Positions 34,408-42,501 of a DNA stretch of 64,000 nucleotides are shown in pieces. The stretch comes from Oscillospiraceae bacterium (GTDB lineage Bacteria; Bacillota; Clostridia; Oscillospirales; Oscillospiraceae), in NCBI GenBank assembly GCA_015067995.1, contig SVLJ01000001.1, positions 124,001 to 188,000 of the forward strand, in the 5' to 3' direction. The translations under genes were made by a program, and so were the position numbers. Each line of letters starts with the position of its first letter. Position 1 is the stretch's first letter. The notes below the pieces were generated by a model. It was not told the origin of the DNA and did not search any database. It worked only from the letters and a program-made list of their open reading frames with translations.

Positions 34408-34971
34408 GTGAAAAGAGAATTTAATACAGAACGTAAACTCTATACTCTTTGTATTCTGGTGGACAATATCCCTGGTGTTTTGAGTCAGGTAGCCCGACTG
34501 TTTTCCCGCAAGGGCTATAATATCCATTCCATCGTTTCCGGTGATACGGATCGTCCCAATACCACTCGTATTTCCATTGAGGTCATGGGTGACGAGCTGA
34601 TGATCGAGCAGATCGCAGCCCAGTGCCGGAAGCTGATCCCGGTTCAGGCTGTTAAAATTCTGGATGAAGAGACCTGCATCCGCAGGGAGATCGCTCTGAT
34701 CAAGGTGGCTGCGGCTGATCGCGTTTCCCGCGATGAGATCATTCAGCTGGCCAATATCTTCCACGGAAAGGTGATTGATGTTTCCCGGGAGGCGCTGACG
34801 CTTTGGGTCTTTGGCAGTGAGAGCAAGAACACTGCGCTCATCGATATGCTGGAGGACTTCGGTATTCTGGAGATTGCCAAAACCGGCAGTATTGCCATTG
34901 AACGGGGACGCAGCACCATTTATGACAGCAACAAGCTGCGCGACGAGTACGATTACGGAAAACAGCTCTGA
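34408..34971 (+). CDS. ilvN: Acetolactate synthase small (regulatory) subunit
   Basis: 187 residues. An N-terminal ACT domain (about 10-85) carries the family segment LVDNIPGVLSQVARLFSRKGYNI, which gives valine feedback control. The C-terminal ALS_ss_C domain has EIALIKVAA and FGILEIAKTGSIAIERG. GTG start with GGAGGG upstream, 13 bp after ilvB, and a strong terminator follows. Slightly longer than many ilvN proteins of 160-170 residues, owing to a C-terminal tail. Confidence 0.94.
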   Translation: MKREFNTERKLYTLCILVDNIPGVLSQVARLFSRKGYNIHSIVSGDTDRPNTTRISIEVMGDELMIEQIAAQCRKLIPVQAVKILDEETCIRREIALIKVAAADRVSRDEIIQLANIFHGKVIDVSREALTLWVFGSESKNTALIDMLEDFGILEIAKTGSIAIERGRSTIYDSNKLRDEYDYGKQL

Positions 34972-34978
34972 TTTTATC

Positions 34979-35006
34979 AAAGCCCCACCGAAAGGTGGGG
35001 CTTTTC
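34979..35006 (+). terminator. ilvBN terminator
   Basis: A perfect 11-bp stem AAAGCCCCACC/GGTGGGGCTTT with a GAAA loop and trailing T residues. It can also end the opposing gene, whose stop is at 35007. Confidence 0.93.
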
Positions 35007-36326
35007 TCATTGACGTTTTCTGCGGAGCGCCCATATGCCGTTGGTATTGGCCGGGTTGTTCAGCACATCTCCGGCTTCCGTAAAACGGGAACCATGACAG
35101 GGACAATCCCAGGAATGCTCCTGCGGATTCCATTTCAGGGCGCACCCCAGATGCGGGCATCTTGGTGTTGTTGGTGTTAAGAGGTGAAGTCCTGACTCCA
35201 GCACATTTTTCAGCAGTTGTGGGTGCAGCATGGTTCGCAAAGGAGAGAATACCGGAGCGACGCTGTTGTATCGACCCTGTATTAAGTCACAAAGTATATC
35301 TGCGGCTGCCATTGCGGAAGTAAAGCCCCATTTATTGAAACCGGTGGCTACATACAGATTGGGAGTGCTTTTTGAATATTCGCCGATATAAGGGATCCCG
35401 TCCAGTGTCATACAGTCCTGCGCGGCCCAGTGGTATTGCGCAGTGGCGCCGGGGTAATGCTGTTTTGCGAATACTGTCAGCTGATCCCAGCCTCCGCCGC
35501 GCTTTCCTGTGCGATGGGAGCCGCCGCCTAAAAGCAGAAGATCTCCATAGCTGCGAAAGGAAAAGCCGGTTTCCGCTTCGTCCAAATACATTCCGTCCGG
35601 CATTTTCACGCCCTCGAATGCAGTTACATAGGAACGCTGCTGATACATTTTCAGAAAATACGCACCATGCTTGTTGAAGACCGGGAAGTGCGTAGCGACA
35701 ATGATGTGGGATGCTGTAATACCTGCGTGAGGTGTAATGATGTGTTGGCCATCGTAAGCCTGTACAGGTGTGTTTTCATAGATGTTCAGTTTCTTCACAA
35801 GACTGGCCGCCAGCTTCAGCGGATGGAGCTGTGCCTGATTTCGCAGGCGGATTCCGGCGGAAACAGGGAAGGGGAGCGGCAGGTCCTCTGTGTATTCTGC
35901 CGGAATACCAAGCTGTTGATAAGCCCCGCATTCCTGCTGGATTTTTTCGGGATTGTTCAATGTGTATATGAACGCATCCTGTATCTGATAATCACAGTCT
36001 ATACTTTGTGCCAAAGTGCGGTATTGCCATAGAGCGGAGCGATTGGCCTCCAGATACATCTTTGCTCGCTCGATACCGACTTCCTGAATCAGTTTGTGGT
36101 AGATGAGACCATGCTGAAAGGTGATCTTTGCCGTAGTGCTGCCAGTAATCTTTTCACAGATTTGGCTGGATTCTACAAGCGCATAGTCAATGCCTTCCTG
36201 AGCCAGCTTGTATGCGCATAGAATGCCTGCCAAACCGCCGCCAATAACGAGAACGTCTGTGTGCAGATTCCTTTCCAGTCGCGGAAAGTGAGGGATACAT
36301 ACTGTGTTTTTCCAAAGAGAGCTCAT
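35007..36326 (-). CDS. FAD-dependent oxidoreductase with C-terminal Rieske [2Fe-2S] domain (YhfW-like)
   Basis: 439 residues in two parts. Residues about 20-370 form a DAO-type FAD domain: LVIGGGLAGILCAYKL near 26-41, GSTTAKITFQHG, and a C-terminal ATGFNKWGFTSAMAAA. Residues about 385-439 are a Rieske domain: C390-P-H392 and C408-P-C-H411 provide the Cys2His2 ligands. Bacillus YhfW has the same arrangement; substrate unknown. Transcribed on the minus strand, downstream of azlCD and separated from it by a hairpin. The gene ends at the ilvBN terminator. Confidence 0.88.
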   Translation of the reverse strand: MSSLWKNTVCIPHFPRLERNLHTDVLVIGGGLAGILCAYKLAQEGIDYALVESSQICEKITGSTTAKITFQHGLIYHKLIQEVGIERAKMYLEANRSALWQYRTLAQSIDCDYQIQDAFIYTLNNPEKIQQECGAYQQLGIPAEYTEDLPLPFPVSAGIRLRNQAQLHPLKLAASLVKKLNIYENTPVQAYDGQHIITPHAGITASHIIVATHFPVFNKHGAYFLKMYQQRSYVTAFEGVKMPDGMYLDEAETGFSFRSYGDLLLLGGGSHRTGKRGGGWDQLTVFAKQHYPGATAQYHWAAQDCMTLDGIPYIGEYSKSTPNLYVATGFNKWGFTSAMAAADILCDLIQGRYNSVAPVFSPLRTMLHPQLLKNVLESGLHLLTPTTPRCPHLGCALKWNPQEHSWDCPCHGSRFTEAGDVLNNPANTNGIWALRRKRQ

Positions 36327-36384
36327 GTTTTATCACCGAAAACAGTTTGCCATCTGCAAGAAGAATTATTCGGAAATATATTGA

Positions 36385-36421
36385 AAGCCGCGATCTCTTC
36401 GCTTCGAGAGATCACGGCTTC
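36385..36421. terminator. Hairpin between azlD and the Rieske oxidoreductase gene
   Basis: AAGCCGCGATCTCT pairs with AGAGATCACGGCTT (one G-U). It lies four bases past the azlD stop on the minus strand and is followed there by a modest T-rich stretch. Confidence 0.65.
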
Positions 36422-36424
36422 TCA

Positions 36425-36724
36425 TCAGATGATAAATCCAGCGCCCAGTGCGGCTGCAGAAGCAGCCAGTGCTACAACAATCAGTGGCTGGCGCAAGTAC
36501 GCGAGGATGACGGCAACAACTGTGCCCACCAATGCGGTGAGAAGATTGTTGGTAGAATAGAAAATGGCGGGGATAGTCATAGCAGTCAGTACTGCGTAGG
36601 GGACGTAGTGCAAGAAACTGCGAAAGAAACGGGAACGGATTTTTCGGCGAAACAGTGTGAAGGGGATCATGCGGATGAGATAAGTCACACCGGCCATTAC
36701 AAAAATGTAAATTGCAGTTTGCAT
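36425..36724 (-). CDS. azlD: Branched-chain amino acid exporter subunit AzlD
   Basis: 99-residue protein with about four membrane segments. The start MQTAIYIFVMAGVTYLIRMIPFTLF and the later PYAVLTAMTIPAIF are typical of AzlD/LIV-E small subunits that pair with AzlC to export Leu, Ile and Val. It follows azlC by 3 bp. Near the ilvBN operon, which fits branched-chain amino acid balance, though the two are on opposite strands with another gene between. Confidence 0.88.
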   Translation of the reverse strand: MQTAIYIFVMAGVTYLIRMIPFTLFRRKIRSRFFRSFLHYVPYAVLTAMTIPAIFYSTNNLLTALVGTVVAVILAYLRQPLIVVALAASAAALGAGFII

Positions 36725-36727
36725 GAT

Positions 36728-37426
36728 TCAGCCCTCCATTTCATCATCGACAGGGCGGATCAGTGCGCCGATGGCAGCGGCAGTCACTGCGCTGAGGATA
36801 ATGGCGAAGCCGCCGGATATGGCTGTAAATACATAATAGAAGAGAATGCTGACAGCTGCGGCGATGGCGATTACCGTCAGAATGCTTTTTTCCTGTCTGG
36901 CGGCGGGGATGATCACGGCCAGAAACATGGCATACAGCATGATTCCCAGTGCGTCTGCCAATTGTCCTGGCAATTCTTCGCCGGCCATGGCGCCCAATAT
37001 GGTTCCTCCGGTCCAGCCTATAAACGGAGTGATGATGAGACCATACATATATCCGGGGGTTAGTTTTCCAGCTTTGGAATAGGCCATGGCAAAAATCTCA
37101 TCCGTGATGCCGTAGGATGTAATAAGTCTTTGTGGAGTTCGGAAAGAATCGTCCAGCTTCTGAGAGAGGGACAATGCCATGAGAGAATATCGGATATTGA
37201 TGACCAGCTGGGTGAGTGCCATCTCCAGATAAGATCCGGCGGCTGCAATGATACTGACACCGGCAACCTGTCCTGCGGAAGTCATGTTTGTTGCTGAGAT
37301 CAGCCAGGACTGTATAGGCGTGATTCCCAGACTTGCGGCCAGAATTCCGAATCCGAAACCAACGGAGAGGTATCCAAGTGCAATGGGGATACCGTCTTGC
37401 ATACCAAATAAAATTTGTCTTTTCAT
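36728..37426 (-). CDS. azlC: Branched-chain amino acid exporter large subunit AzlC
   Basis: 232-residue polytopic membrane protein. Family segments are GIPIALGYLSVGFGFGILA (about 11-29), NMTSAGQVAGVSIIAAAGSYLEMALTQLVINIRY (about 46-79) and GITDEIFAMA. GGGAG ten bases upstream supports the ATG at 37426; the upstream frame to 37507 covers the promoter. First gene of azlCD. Confidence 0.9.
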   Translation of the reverse strand: MKRQILFGMQDGIPIALGYLSVGFGFGILAASLGITPIQSWLISATNMTSAGQVAGVSIIAAAGSYLEMALTQLVINIRYSLMALSLSQKLDDSFRTPQRLITSYGITDEIFAMAYSKAGKLTPGYMYGLIITPFIGWTGGTILGAMAGEELPGQLADALGIMLYAMFLAVIIPAARQEKSILTVIAIAAAVSILFYYVFTAISGGFAIILSAVTAAAIGALIRPVDDEMEG

Positions 37427-37468
37427 GGGGGATGTGCTCCCTTTTGCCTTTTTGCAAATTCGAAAAGC

Positions 37469-37497
37469 ATTATACAGCGATGCTAATGGAATCGCAA
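37469..37497 (-). promoter_or_regulatory. azlCD promoter
   Basis: On the minus strand: TTGCGA (37492-37497), 17-bp spacer, TATAAT (37469-37474). Confidence 0.75.
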
Positions 37498-37548
37498 GAG
37501 CACGCACGGAGAAATTTGACAGGGACTGATGGGTTCGGAATAACGCTC

Positions 37549-37577
37549 TTGAGCTTTCACATGAAAATAGCTATAGT
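37549..37577 (+). promoter_or_regulatory. Promoter of the Fe-S aldo/keto reductase gene
   Basis: TTGAGC (37549-37554), 17-bp spacer, TATAGT (37572-37577). The start codon follows about 35 bases later. Confidence 0.62.
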
Positions 37578-37612
37578 GGTTATAGAAACGATAAAACGAT
37601 TTGGAGGCAGGT

Positions 37613-38791
37613 ATGAAATATCGACAGGATAAATACGGCAATCCGATTTCGGCGTTAGGTTTTGGCTGTATGCGCTTTCCGCAGAATATGGGTAAGATCG
37701 ATCTGGAGGAAACGGAGCGGGAGATTATGATGGCATATCAGGCTGGTGTCAATTATTTTGACACAGCCTATGTCTATCCTGGCAGTGAAGCTGCGCTGGG
37801 CGAAATTCTGGAGAAGAACGGCATTCGGGATTGTATCAATATTGCCACAAAACTGCCTCATTATTTAATCAAGAGTGTTGATGGGGTGGAAAAGCTCTTC
37901 GCCGAGGAACTGAGACGCTTGCGCACCGATCATGTAGATTATTATCTCATGCACATGCTGACTGATTTGGATACATGGGAGCGACTGAGGGAGCTTGGGA
38001 TTGAGCAATGGTTGGAGGAAAAAAAGAGAGCTGGTGTGATCCGGCAGGTGGGATTTTCCTATCATGGCAATACGGATATGTTCTGTAAGCTGGTGGATGC
38101 TTACGACTGGGACTTCTGCCAGATTCAGTACAACTATCTGGATGAGCATTCCCAGGCCGGCAGACGGGGGCTGCACTACGCCCATGGGAAAGGACTTCCA
38201 GTGGTGATTATGGAGCCACTGCGGGGAGGAAAGCTGGTGAATCGCCTTCCGGAAGAAGCAATGCGCATTTTTGCCGAACATCATCCCCGTTATTCTCCGG
38301 CACAGTGGGCTTTCCGGTGGCTGTGGAACCAACCGGAGGTGACCTGTGTGCTTTCCGGTATGAATTCCTGTGACATGGTGGCAGATAATATCCGGACTGC
38401 ATCAACTGTTTCGGTCGGGGAACTGGAGGCAGCAGATGAAGCTATGCTGGCACGGGTAGTTGCAGCTATCAACGCAAAGATGAAGGTTGGATGTACAGGC
38501 TGCGGCTATTGTATGCCCTGTCCCCAAAACGTGGATATTCCCGGCACCTTTTCGGCGTACAATCGAAGATATGCAGAGGGACGTTTCTGGTCGTTGGTAG
38601 ACTATGTGATTTGTACTGCACTTCGAAAAAACTCCACTGCCGCGTCCAATTGTGTTGAGTGCGGCAGATGTGAAAAGCGCTGTCCGCAGCACATCGAGAT
38701 TAGAAAAGAATTGAAGAATGCCCAGAAGGAGCTGGAAGGCCCTGTCTACAAGATGGTTCGAAAGATTTGTTCTGTATTTGCCAAGTTCTGA
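37613..38791 (+). CDS. Aldo/keto reductase with C-terminal [4Fe-4S] clusters
   Basis: 392 residues. An AKR TIM barrel (about 1-285) has FGCMRFP, FDTAYVYPGSEAALGE with the catalytic Tyr, and DYYLMHML. The C-terminal part binds iron-sulfur: CTGCGYCMPCP starting at C294 and CVECGRCEKRCP starting at C347, two ferredoxin-like CxxCxxCxxxCP sets. Such proteins are common in anaerobes and may take electrons from ferredoxin; the substrate is unknown. GGAGG five bases upstream selects the ATG at 37613. Confidence 0.88.
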   Translation: MKYRQDKYGNPISALGFGCMRFPQNMGKIDLEETEREIMMAYQAGVNYFDTAYVYPGSEAALGEILEKNGIRDCINIATKLPHYLIKSVDGVEKLFAEELRRLRTDHVDYYLMHMLTDLDTWERLRELGIEQWLEEKKRAGVIRQVGFSYHGNTDMFCKLVDAYDWDFCQIQYNYLDEHSQAGRRGLHYAHGKGLPVVIMEPLRGGKLVNRLPEEAMRIFAEHHPRYSPAQWAFRWLWNQPEVTCVLSGMNSCDMVADNIRTASTVSVGELEAADEAMLARVVAAINAKMKVGCTGCGYCMPCPQNVDIPGTFSAYNRRYAEGRFWSLVDYVICTALRKNSTAASNCVECGRCEKRCPQHIEIRKELKNAQKELEGPVYKMVRKICSVFAKF

Positions 38792-38799
38792 TTTAGAAG

Positions 38800-38848
38800 G
38801 AATCGCGCGTAGTGCCGAATGGTTCGACACTACGCGCGATTCTTTTTG
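38800..38848. terminator. Bidirectional terminator between the AKR and FUSC-type genes
   Basis: A 15-bp stem (38800-38814 with 38828-38842), further closed by GAA/TTC pairing in the loop, then TTTTTG. Confidence 0.93.
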
Positions 38849-38855
38849 ATTTTAC

Positions 38856-39758
38856 TTATGACAACAACTCCAGAAGCTCCTGACGCAAAACAAGAATCTG
38901 TTCGACATGGTAATTGGTGATGACATCTCGTTTTGTGAGGGAATCCAACACTCTTTGATCTTGAATTTCTGCACCGCAGCGGATTAAACACTGACGGTTT
39001 TTCTCACTTAGGCGTCCGGGATACTCCTGCTGAGACAGAACCTCCATGTGTGCCACTAACCGACGCGCCTTGGCTTCATAAACCTGAAAGGAAACCAGTT
39101 CTCTGCGGCGCTTGCTGGGCCGAATCCATAGAATTTGATTCGCAAAAACCTTTAGTTGGCGGTCAATGTCGTTGATCTTTTTAGACAATGCATCCGAGAG
39201 CGGCAGAATATCATCGCCGTCAAACATTTCCTCCAGAAATCGAATGATCTCGCAGTTCAGGCTTTCCATAGTCGCTCGAATTTGCTGCCGATTGTCATAA
39301 GGAAAGATCAGCGTGTTGATCAGCATTCCGACGCAAAGACCGATGAAAGTATCCCATGTGCGGCCGAATGCATAGGATACCGGAGATATATCCGGCGTGG
39401 TGCAAAGCATTACAACGATGAAGCAGGGAAGAGATGGAGAATACCGGAGTTGCAGTGCATTGTAAAGTGTGATCACCAGAATGATGCCGATTCCGGTGGC
39501 GATGTGATGCGGAATTGGAAGAAAGAGAAGCGCGACGCCAATCATTGCGCCAAAGAGTACGCCTACAATCTGTGTCAGACAGGATACAAGAGATTCCCTG
39601 AATGTGGGCTGAACAGCAGCCATAGCGCCCAGCATGGCGAAGATCAACTTGGACGTGGTAGCACCATAAGCATCCACAATTACCATGGCGATCATCACTG
39701 CGGTGGCAGTTTTGACTGTTCGCAGACCAATATGAAACCTTGCGCCAATTTTATGCAT
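38856..39758 (-). CDS. FUSC/aromatic acid exporter family membrane protein
   Basis: 300 residues. The N-terminal half has about six membrane segments (LRTVKTATAVMIAMVIV, QPTFRESLVSCLTQIVGVLFGAMIG, GRTWDTFIGLCVGMLINTLIFP). The second half is soluble, helical and charged. This layout matches the ArAE/FUSC group with putative efflux roles; substrate unknown. The QPTFRESL segment after the second helix is a useful family marker. The start follows GGAGGGCACT. Confidence 0.82.
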   Translation of the reverse strand: MHKIGARFHIGLRTVKTATAVMIAMVIVDAYGATTSKLIFAMLGAMAAVQPTFRESLVSCLTQIVGVLFGAMIGVALLFLPIPHHIATGIGIILVITLYNALQLRYSPSLPCFIVVMLCTTPDISPVSYAFGRTWDTFIGLCVGMLINTLIFPYDNRQQIRATMESLNCEIIRFLEEMFDGDDILPLSDALSKKINDIDRQLKVFANQILWIRPSKRRRELVSFQVYEAKARRLVAHMEVLSQQEYPGRLSEKNRQCLIRCGAEIQDQRVLDSLTKRDVITNYHVEQILVLRQELLELLS

Positions 39759-39850
39759 AGTGCCCTCCTGCCAGAAAAAGCGAACGATTCTTCAGCGATA
39801 TCATCGCTTTGAAGTGTGTGTTCCCAAACAAAGTATGATACCCGCTCCGA

Positions 39851-39909
39851 TAAAAAATTTGCGGAGTACCATCAAAAGAACTTTTCAGATCCTTTAATGA
39901 TACTCCGCA
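39851..39909 (-). terminator. tRNA-Pro terminator
   Basis: On the minus strand, GCGGAGTATCATTAAAGGATC pairs imperfectly with a GTTCTTTTGATGGTACTCCGC copy (split here by description; both arms lie within 39861-39908), then AAATTTTTTATC. Confidence 0.8.
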
Positions 39910-39985
39910 TGGTCCGAGTGGCGGGATTTGAACCCACGGCCTCTTGGTCCCGAACCAAGCGCGCTACCAACTGCGCTACACCCGG
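39910..39985 (-). tRNA. tRNA-Pro (anticodon CGG)
   Basis: Minus-strand cloverleaf: acceptor CCGGGTG with CACTCGG (one G-U), D arm GCGC/GCGC, anticodon stem CTTGG/CCAAG with loop TTCGGGA (CGG), T arm GTGGG/CCCGC with TTCAAAT, discriminator A and encoded CCA. Confidence 0.95.
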
Positions 39986-40017
39986 ATGCTGGCGACAGAT
40001 ACCTGCACAGCATGCCT

Positions 40018-40046
40018 ATTATAAGGAAAAAACAACAGTCTGTCAA
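40018..40046 (-). promoter_or_regulatory. tRNA-Pro promoter
   Basis: On the minus strand: consensus TTGACA (40041-40046), 17-bp spacer, consensus TATAAT (40018-40023). The strongest sigma-A promoter in the window by match. Confidence 0.88.
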
Positions 40047-40148
40047 GAAAAAGCTGATACTCTTTTCTTTTTTAATTACCGGATGGCAAATACATAACAA
40101 GTTATTTTACTGCATATCGTGAATTACAAAAGAAAAAGGAGGGACAAC

Positions 40149-41012
40149 ATGAGCGAATGCCCGGAAAGAAAACACATGCGCCAACAGCTGCAGCGCAGAT
40201 CGGGAAAGTCGCGTAAGTTTGTGCGCAGGCCACCGGAAATATCAGAACAGGAAGGATACCGGATTATGCAGCTTGTGGTTTCAGGGACTGTGTTCGTCCT
40301 GTTGGTAGCGGTGAAGTTGCTGTTTCCGGAGCAGATGAATTTGGTAGGGGCACCTCTTGAGCAGATACTGGACAAGAATATGGATGTTAATGAGGTTTTT
40401 TCCGCTGTTGGTAACGCGCTTTTTGACAAAGACTGGGAGAAAGATGTTTATCAGGCGGTGTTTGGTCCACAGGATGGCGGGGAAGATATTTCTGACATGG
40501 ACGAAAAAGAGGACATCGTGTTCTTGGATGACGGGAATTCGGAAACTCCCTCATCCGTTCATTTCCCCATCCTTTACACGGATACGAATTTACCTGATCA
40601 CGTAAATCTCCAGCAGATGGTGCTGGGATTTGATTACTGCACGCCTGTATTGGGAGAGGTTAGTTCTTATTTTGGTTATCGAAAGGATCCGTTAGTGGGG
40701 AAGGAGCGTTTTCATTATGGACTGGATATTACGGCTGATGAGGGTGCGGAGATAGTATCGTTTGCAGATGGTGTGGTGACGGTAACAGCGGACAGCAGCA
40801 GTTATGGAAAGTATCTGATTGTTGCGCATGACAATGGCTGCACGACGTTATACGCACATTGTAAAACAATTCACGCACATTCCGGACAAAACGTTAAAAT
40901 GGGAGAGAGGATTGCTCAGGTGGGTGATAGTGGGCAAGCGACCGGACCGCACCTGCATTTCGAGCTGCAGCAGAACGGCGTTTATCTCAATCCGGTGTAT
41001 TATGTGTTCTGA
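40149..41012 (+). CDS. M23/LytM-domain membrane protein, SpoIVFA-like
   Basis: 287 residues: a basic cytoplasmic tail, one membrane segment (about 40-58), an acidic linker, and a C-terminal LytM domain (about 165-285). The zinc ligands of active LytM enzymes are present: H189 and D193 in HYGLD, and H268/H270 in HLH. The next gene encodes an M50 protease, the gene pair seen in spoIVFA-spoIVFB, where SpoIVFA holds SpoIVFB inactive until a forespore signal. The alternative is a SpoIIQ-like protein. GGAGG six bases upstream selects the ATG at 40149. A sporulation promoter was looked for but not identified with confidence. Confidence 0.8.
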   Translation: MSECPERKHMRQQLQRRSGKSRKFVRRPPEISEQEGYRIMQLVVSGTVFVLLVAVKLLFPEQMNLVGAPLEQILDKNMDVNEVFSAVGNALFDKDWEKDVYQAVFGPQDGGEDISDMDEKEDIVFLDDGNSETPSSVHFPILYTDTNLPDHVNLQQMVLGFDYCTPVLGEVSSYFGYRKDPLVGKERFHYGLDITADEGAEIVSFADGVVTVTADSSSYGKYLIVAHDNGCTTLYAHCKTIHAHSGQNVKMGERIAQVGDSGQATGPHLHFELQQNGVYLNPVYYVF

Positions 41013-41601
41013 GCCGCAAAGACGCTGTTGGGAGATGCTGGGTTTTTTCCTGCTTCTTGCCTTTTTTTGCCGGTTTCAGGGGATCACTGCACTGGCAATG
41101 ATCCTTGGCGCATCTGTACTCCATGAACTGGGGCACCTGCTGATACTACGGATCATGGGGGGGAAAGTTCGTTATTTCTCGGCGTCTGCCGGCGGTGTTC
41201 AGATACATACTGATTCTCTGGAACTGTCCTACTTTCGAGAGATGGCGGCGGTATTGGCGGGGCCGATGGTTAATATTTTGCTTGGCTTTCTTTTGGGAGG
41301 CATGTTTCCGTTCAGCCTGGCCTTTCAGGCTGCTGCAGGAGCAAATTTAGTGTTGGGCCTGTTTAATCTGATACCTGCGGCGCCGTTGGACGGCTGGCGT
41401 TTCCTGCAGTTGGTTTTATGCTGGTGGTTGGGGCCGACCCGCGGCGGCAGACTTGCGGCTCTTTGCGGGAGCGTCTGTGCACTTTTCCTGTCGGTGGGGC
41501 TCTTGCTGCTGATGTTCTACAGCGGGGGAAACCTTTGGCTACTGCCGACTGCCGCCGCAGCGGCTATTTCCGGGGACAGGATACTCCGGAAAGAGCTGTG
41601 A
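41002..41601 (+). CDS. M50 intramembrane metalloprotease, SpoIVFB-like
   Basis: 199 residues, about five membrane segments. Zinc motif HELGH at 41-45, with the third ligand in NLIPAAPLDGWR near 128-130. This matches the site-2 protease group that includes SpoIVFB, which cleaves pro-sigma-K. The ATG at 41002 overlaps the end of the LytM gene and has no strong ribosome site of its own, implying coupling; an ATG at 41035 is a weaker alternative. The C-terminal CBS domain of Bacillus SpoIVFB is absent. A second, different M50 protein is at 54713. Confidence 0.82.
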   Translation: MCSEPQRRCWEMLGFFLLLAFFCRFQGITALAMILGASVLHELGHLLILRIMGGKVRYFSASAGGVQIHTDSLELSYFREMAAVLAGPMVNILLGFLLGGMFPFSLAFQAAAGANLVLGLFNLIPAAPLDGWRFLQLVLCWWLGPTRGGRLAALCGSVCALFLSVGLLLLMFYSGGNLWLLPTAAAAAISGDRILRKEL

Positions 41602-41654
41602 AAACACAAAATTCAAGAAAAGCATAAAAACTGAAATGTTTTGTAAAATAATAG

Positions 41655-41683
41655 TTGCAATTTATGAAATCCTATGATATTCT
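41655..41683 (+). promoter_or_regulatory. rplS promoter
   Basis: TTGCAA (41655-41660), 17-bp spacer, TATTCT (41678-41683). Predicted start near 41690. Confidence 0.68.
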
Positions 41684-41689
41684 ATCATG

Positions 41690-41770
41690 GCAATAAAAGG
41701 GCGGTCCTCTGTCACGCTCCGGTTTTGAGAATGTACGGATGCAGAAAATGACAAGAACGCCTATAAATAG
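41690..41770 (+). ncRNA. Candidate structured leader of rplS (L19-leader-like)
   Basis: The leader is about 90 bases. GGGCG (about 41700) can pair with CGCCT (about 41759), enclosing TCCG/CGGA. Autoregulatory L19 leaders are known in Firmicutes; I cannot confirm a family match by eye. Confidence 0.35.
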
Positions 41771-41782
41771 GAGGAAATATCC

Positions 41783-42124
41783 ATGGATCTCATTAAGGAA
41801 CTCAACAAAGAGCAGCTGCAGAAGGAAATGCCCGTTGTGAAGGTCGGCGACACTGTCCGCGTTCATGTGAAGGTCAAGGAAGGCTCCCGCGAGCGTATCC
41901 AGGTCTTCGAGGGCACCGTCATTGCCAAGAAGCATGGCGGCATTGAGGAGACCATCACCGTTCGTCGCTTGTCCTATGGCGTTGGCGTGGAGAAGGTTTT
42001 CCCTGTCTATTCTCCCTCTATCGACACCATTCAGGTGGTTCGCAGCGGTGCTGTCCGTCGTGCCAAGCTGTACTATCTGCGCGGCCGCGTTGGCAAGAGC
42101 GCCAAGATCAAGGAGAAGCTGTAA
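41783..42124 (+). CDS. rplS: 50S ribosomal protein L19
   Basis: 113 residues, standard length, at the 30S-50S interface. Typical segments are [24 protein letters not shown] split around residues 22-45, [20 protein letters not shown] and [21 protein letters not shown] upstream. Highly biased codons. Not clustered here with trmD/rimM/rpsP as in many Firmicutes; it is transcribed alone between a promoter and a terminator. Confidence 0.97.
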   Translation: MDLIKELNKEQLQKEMPVVKVGDTVRVHVKVKEGSRERIQVFEGTVIAKKHGGIEETITVRRLSYGVGVEKVFPVYSPSIDTIQVVRSGAVRRAKLYYLRGRVGKSAKIKEKL

Positions 42125-42143
42125 TCGTTATCCGGATCCAAGA

Positions 42144-42172
42144 AGAGAGAGGCAAAAGCCTCTCTCTTTTCC
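42144..42172 (+). terminator. rplS terminator
   Basis: AGAGAGAGGC (42144-42153) pairs with GCCTCTCTCT (42158-42167) with an AAAA loop, then T residues. Confidence 0.9.
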
Positions 42173-42197
42173 GTTTCGGAAGGCGCAGGGAAAAGAG

Positions 42198-42225
42198 TTG
42201 ACAATCCTGCAAAAGCGGATATAAT
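42198..42225 (+). promoter_or_regulatory. alaS promoter
   Basis: Consensus TTGACA (42198-42203), 16-bp spacer, consensus TATAAT (42220-42225). Predicted start near 42232. Confidence 0.85.
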
Positions 42226-42231
42226 AGGTAA

Positions 42232-42465
42232 CGAAATCATGTAAAATGCTGTGACAAAGTTAGTTTTTTGAAACGGGTTTTCAGCGAGAGGGGAGTGGTG
42301 CAAGCCCCTTGACCAACGCCAAAAAACAGCCGCTTTGGAGCATTCTGTGAGGAGCAGAACGGTTCATCTCCGTTATCAGATGGTGTAAGATGTCCTTGCT
42401 GAGGATAATCAGGGTGGTACCGCGAAGACTCCTTCGCCCCTGAGCCGGCAGGGGCTTTTGTTTTT
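42232..42465 (+). ncRNA. T-box riboswitch controlling alaS
   Basis: The T-box core AGGGTGGTACCGCG is at 42411-42424. The terminator GCCCCTG (42436-42442)/CAGGGGC (42449-42455) with TTTTGTTTTT follows. Stem I is visible as nested pairs: AATGCT with AGCATT, CAAAG with CTTTG, and GTTTTTTG with CAAAAAAC. Between the last two on the 3' side is A-GCC-G, giving GCC (42329-42331) as the likely Ala specifier codon. Uncharged tRNA-Ala would pair with the TGGN of the T-box and allow readthrough. GCA at 42339-42341 is a less likely alternative specifier. Confidence 0.93.
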
Positions 42466-42501
42466 GATAAGCGAATTTATAATAAACGGAGGTAAAATCC
42501 C

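Noticed and set aside
34421-34460. A second attenuator before ilvN.
   Set aside because: Only 13 bp separate ilvB and ilvN and no hairpin with a T run was seen.
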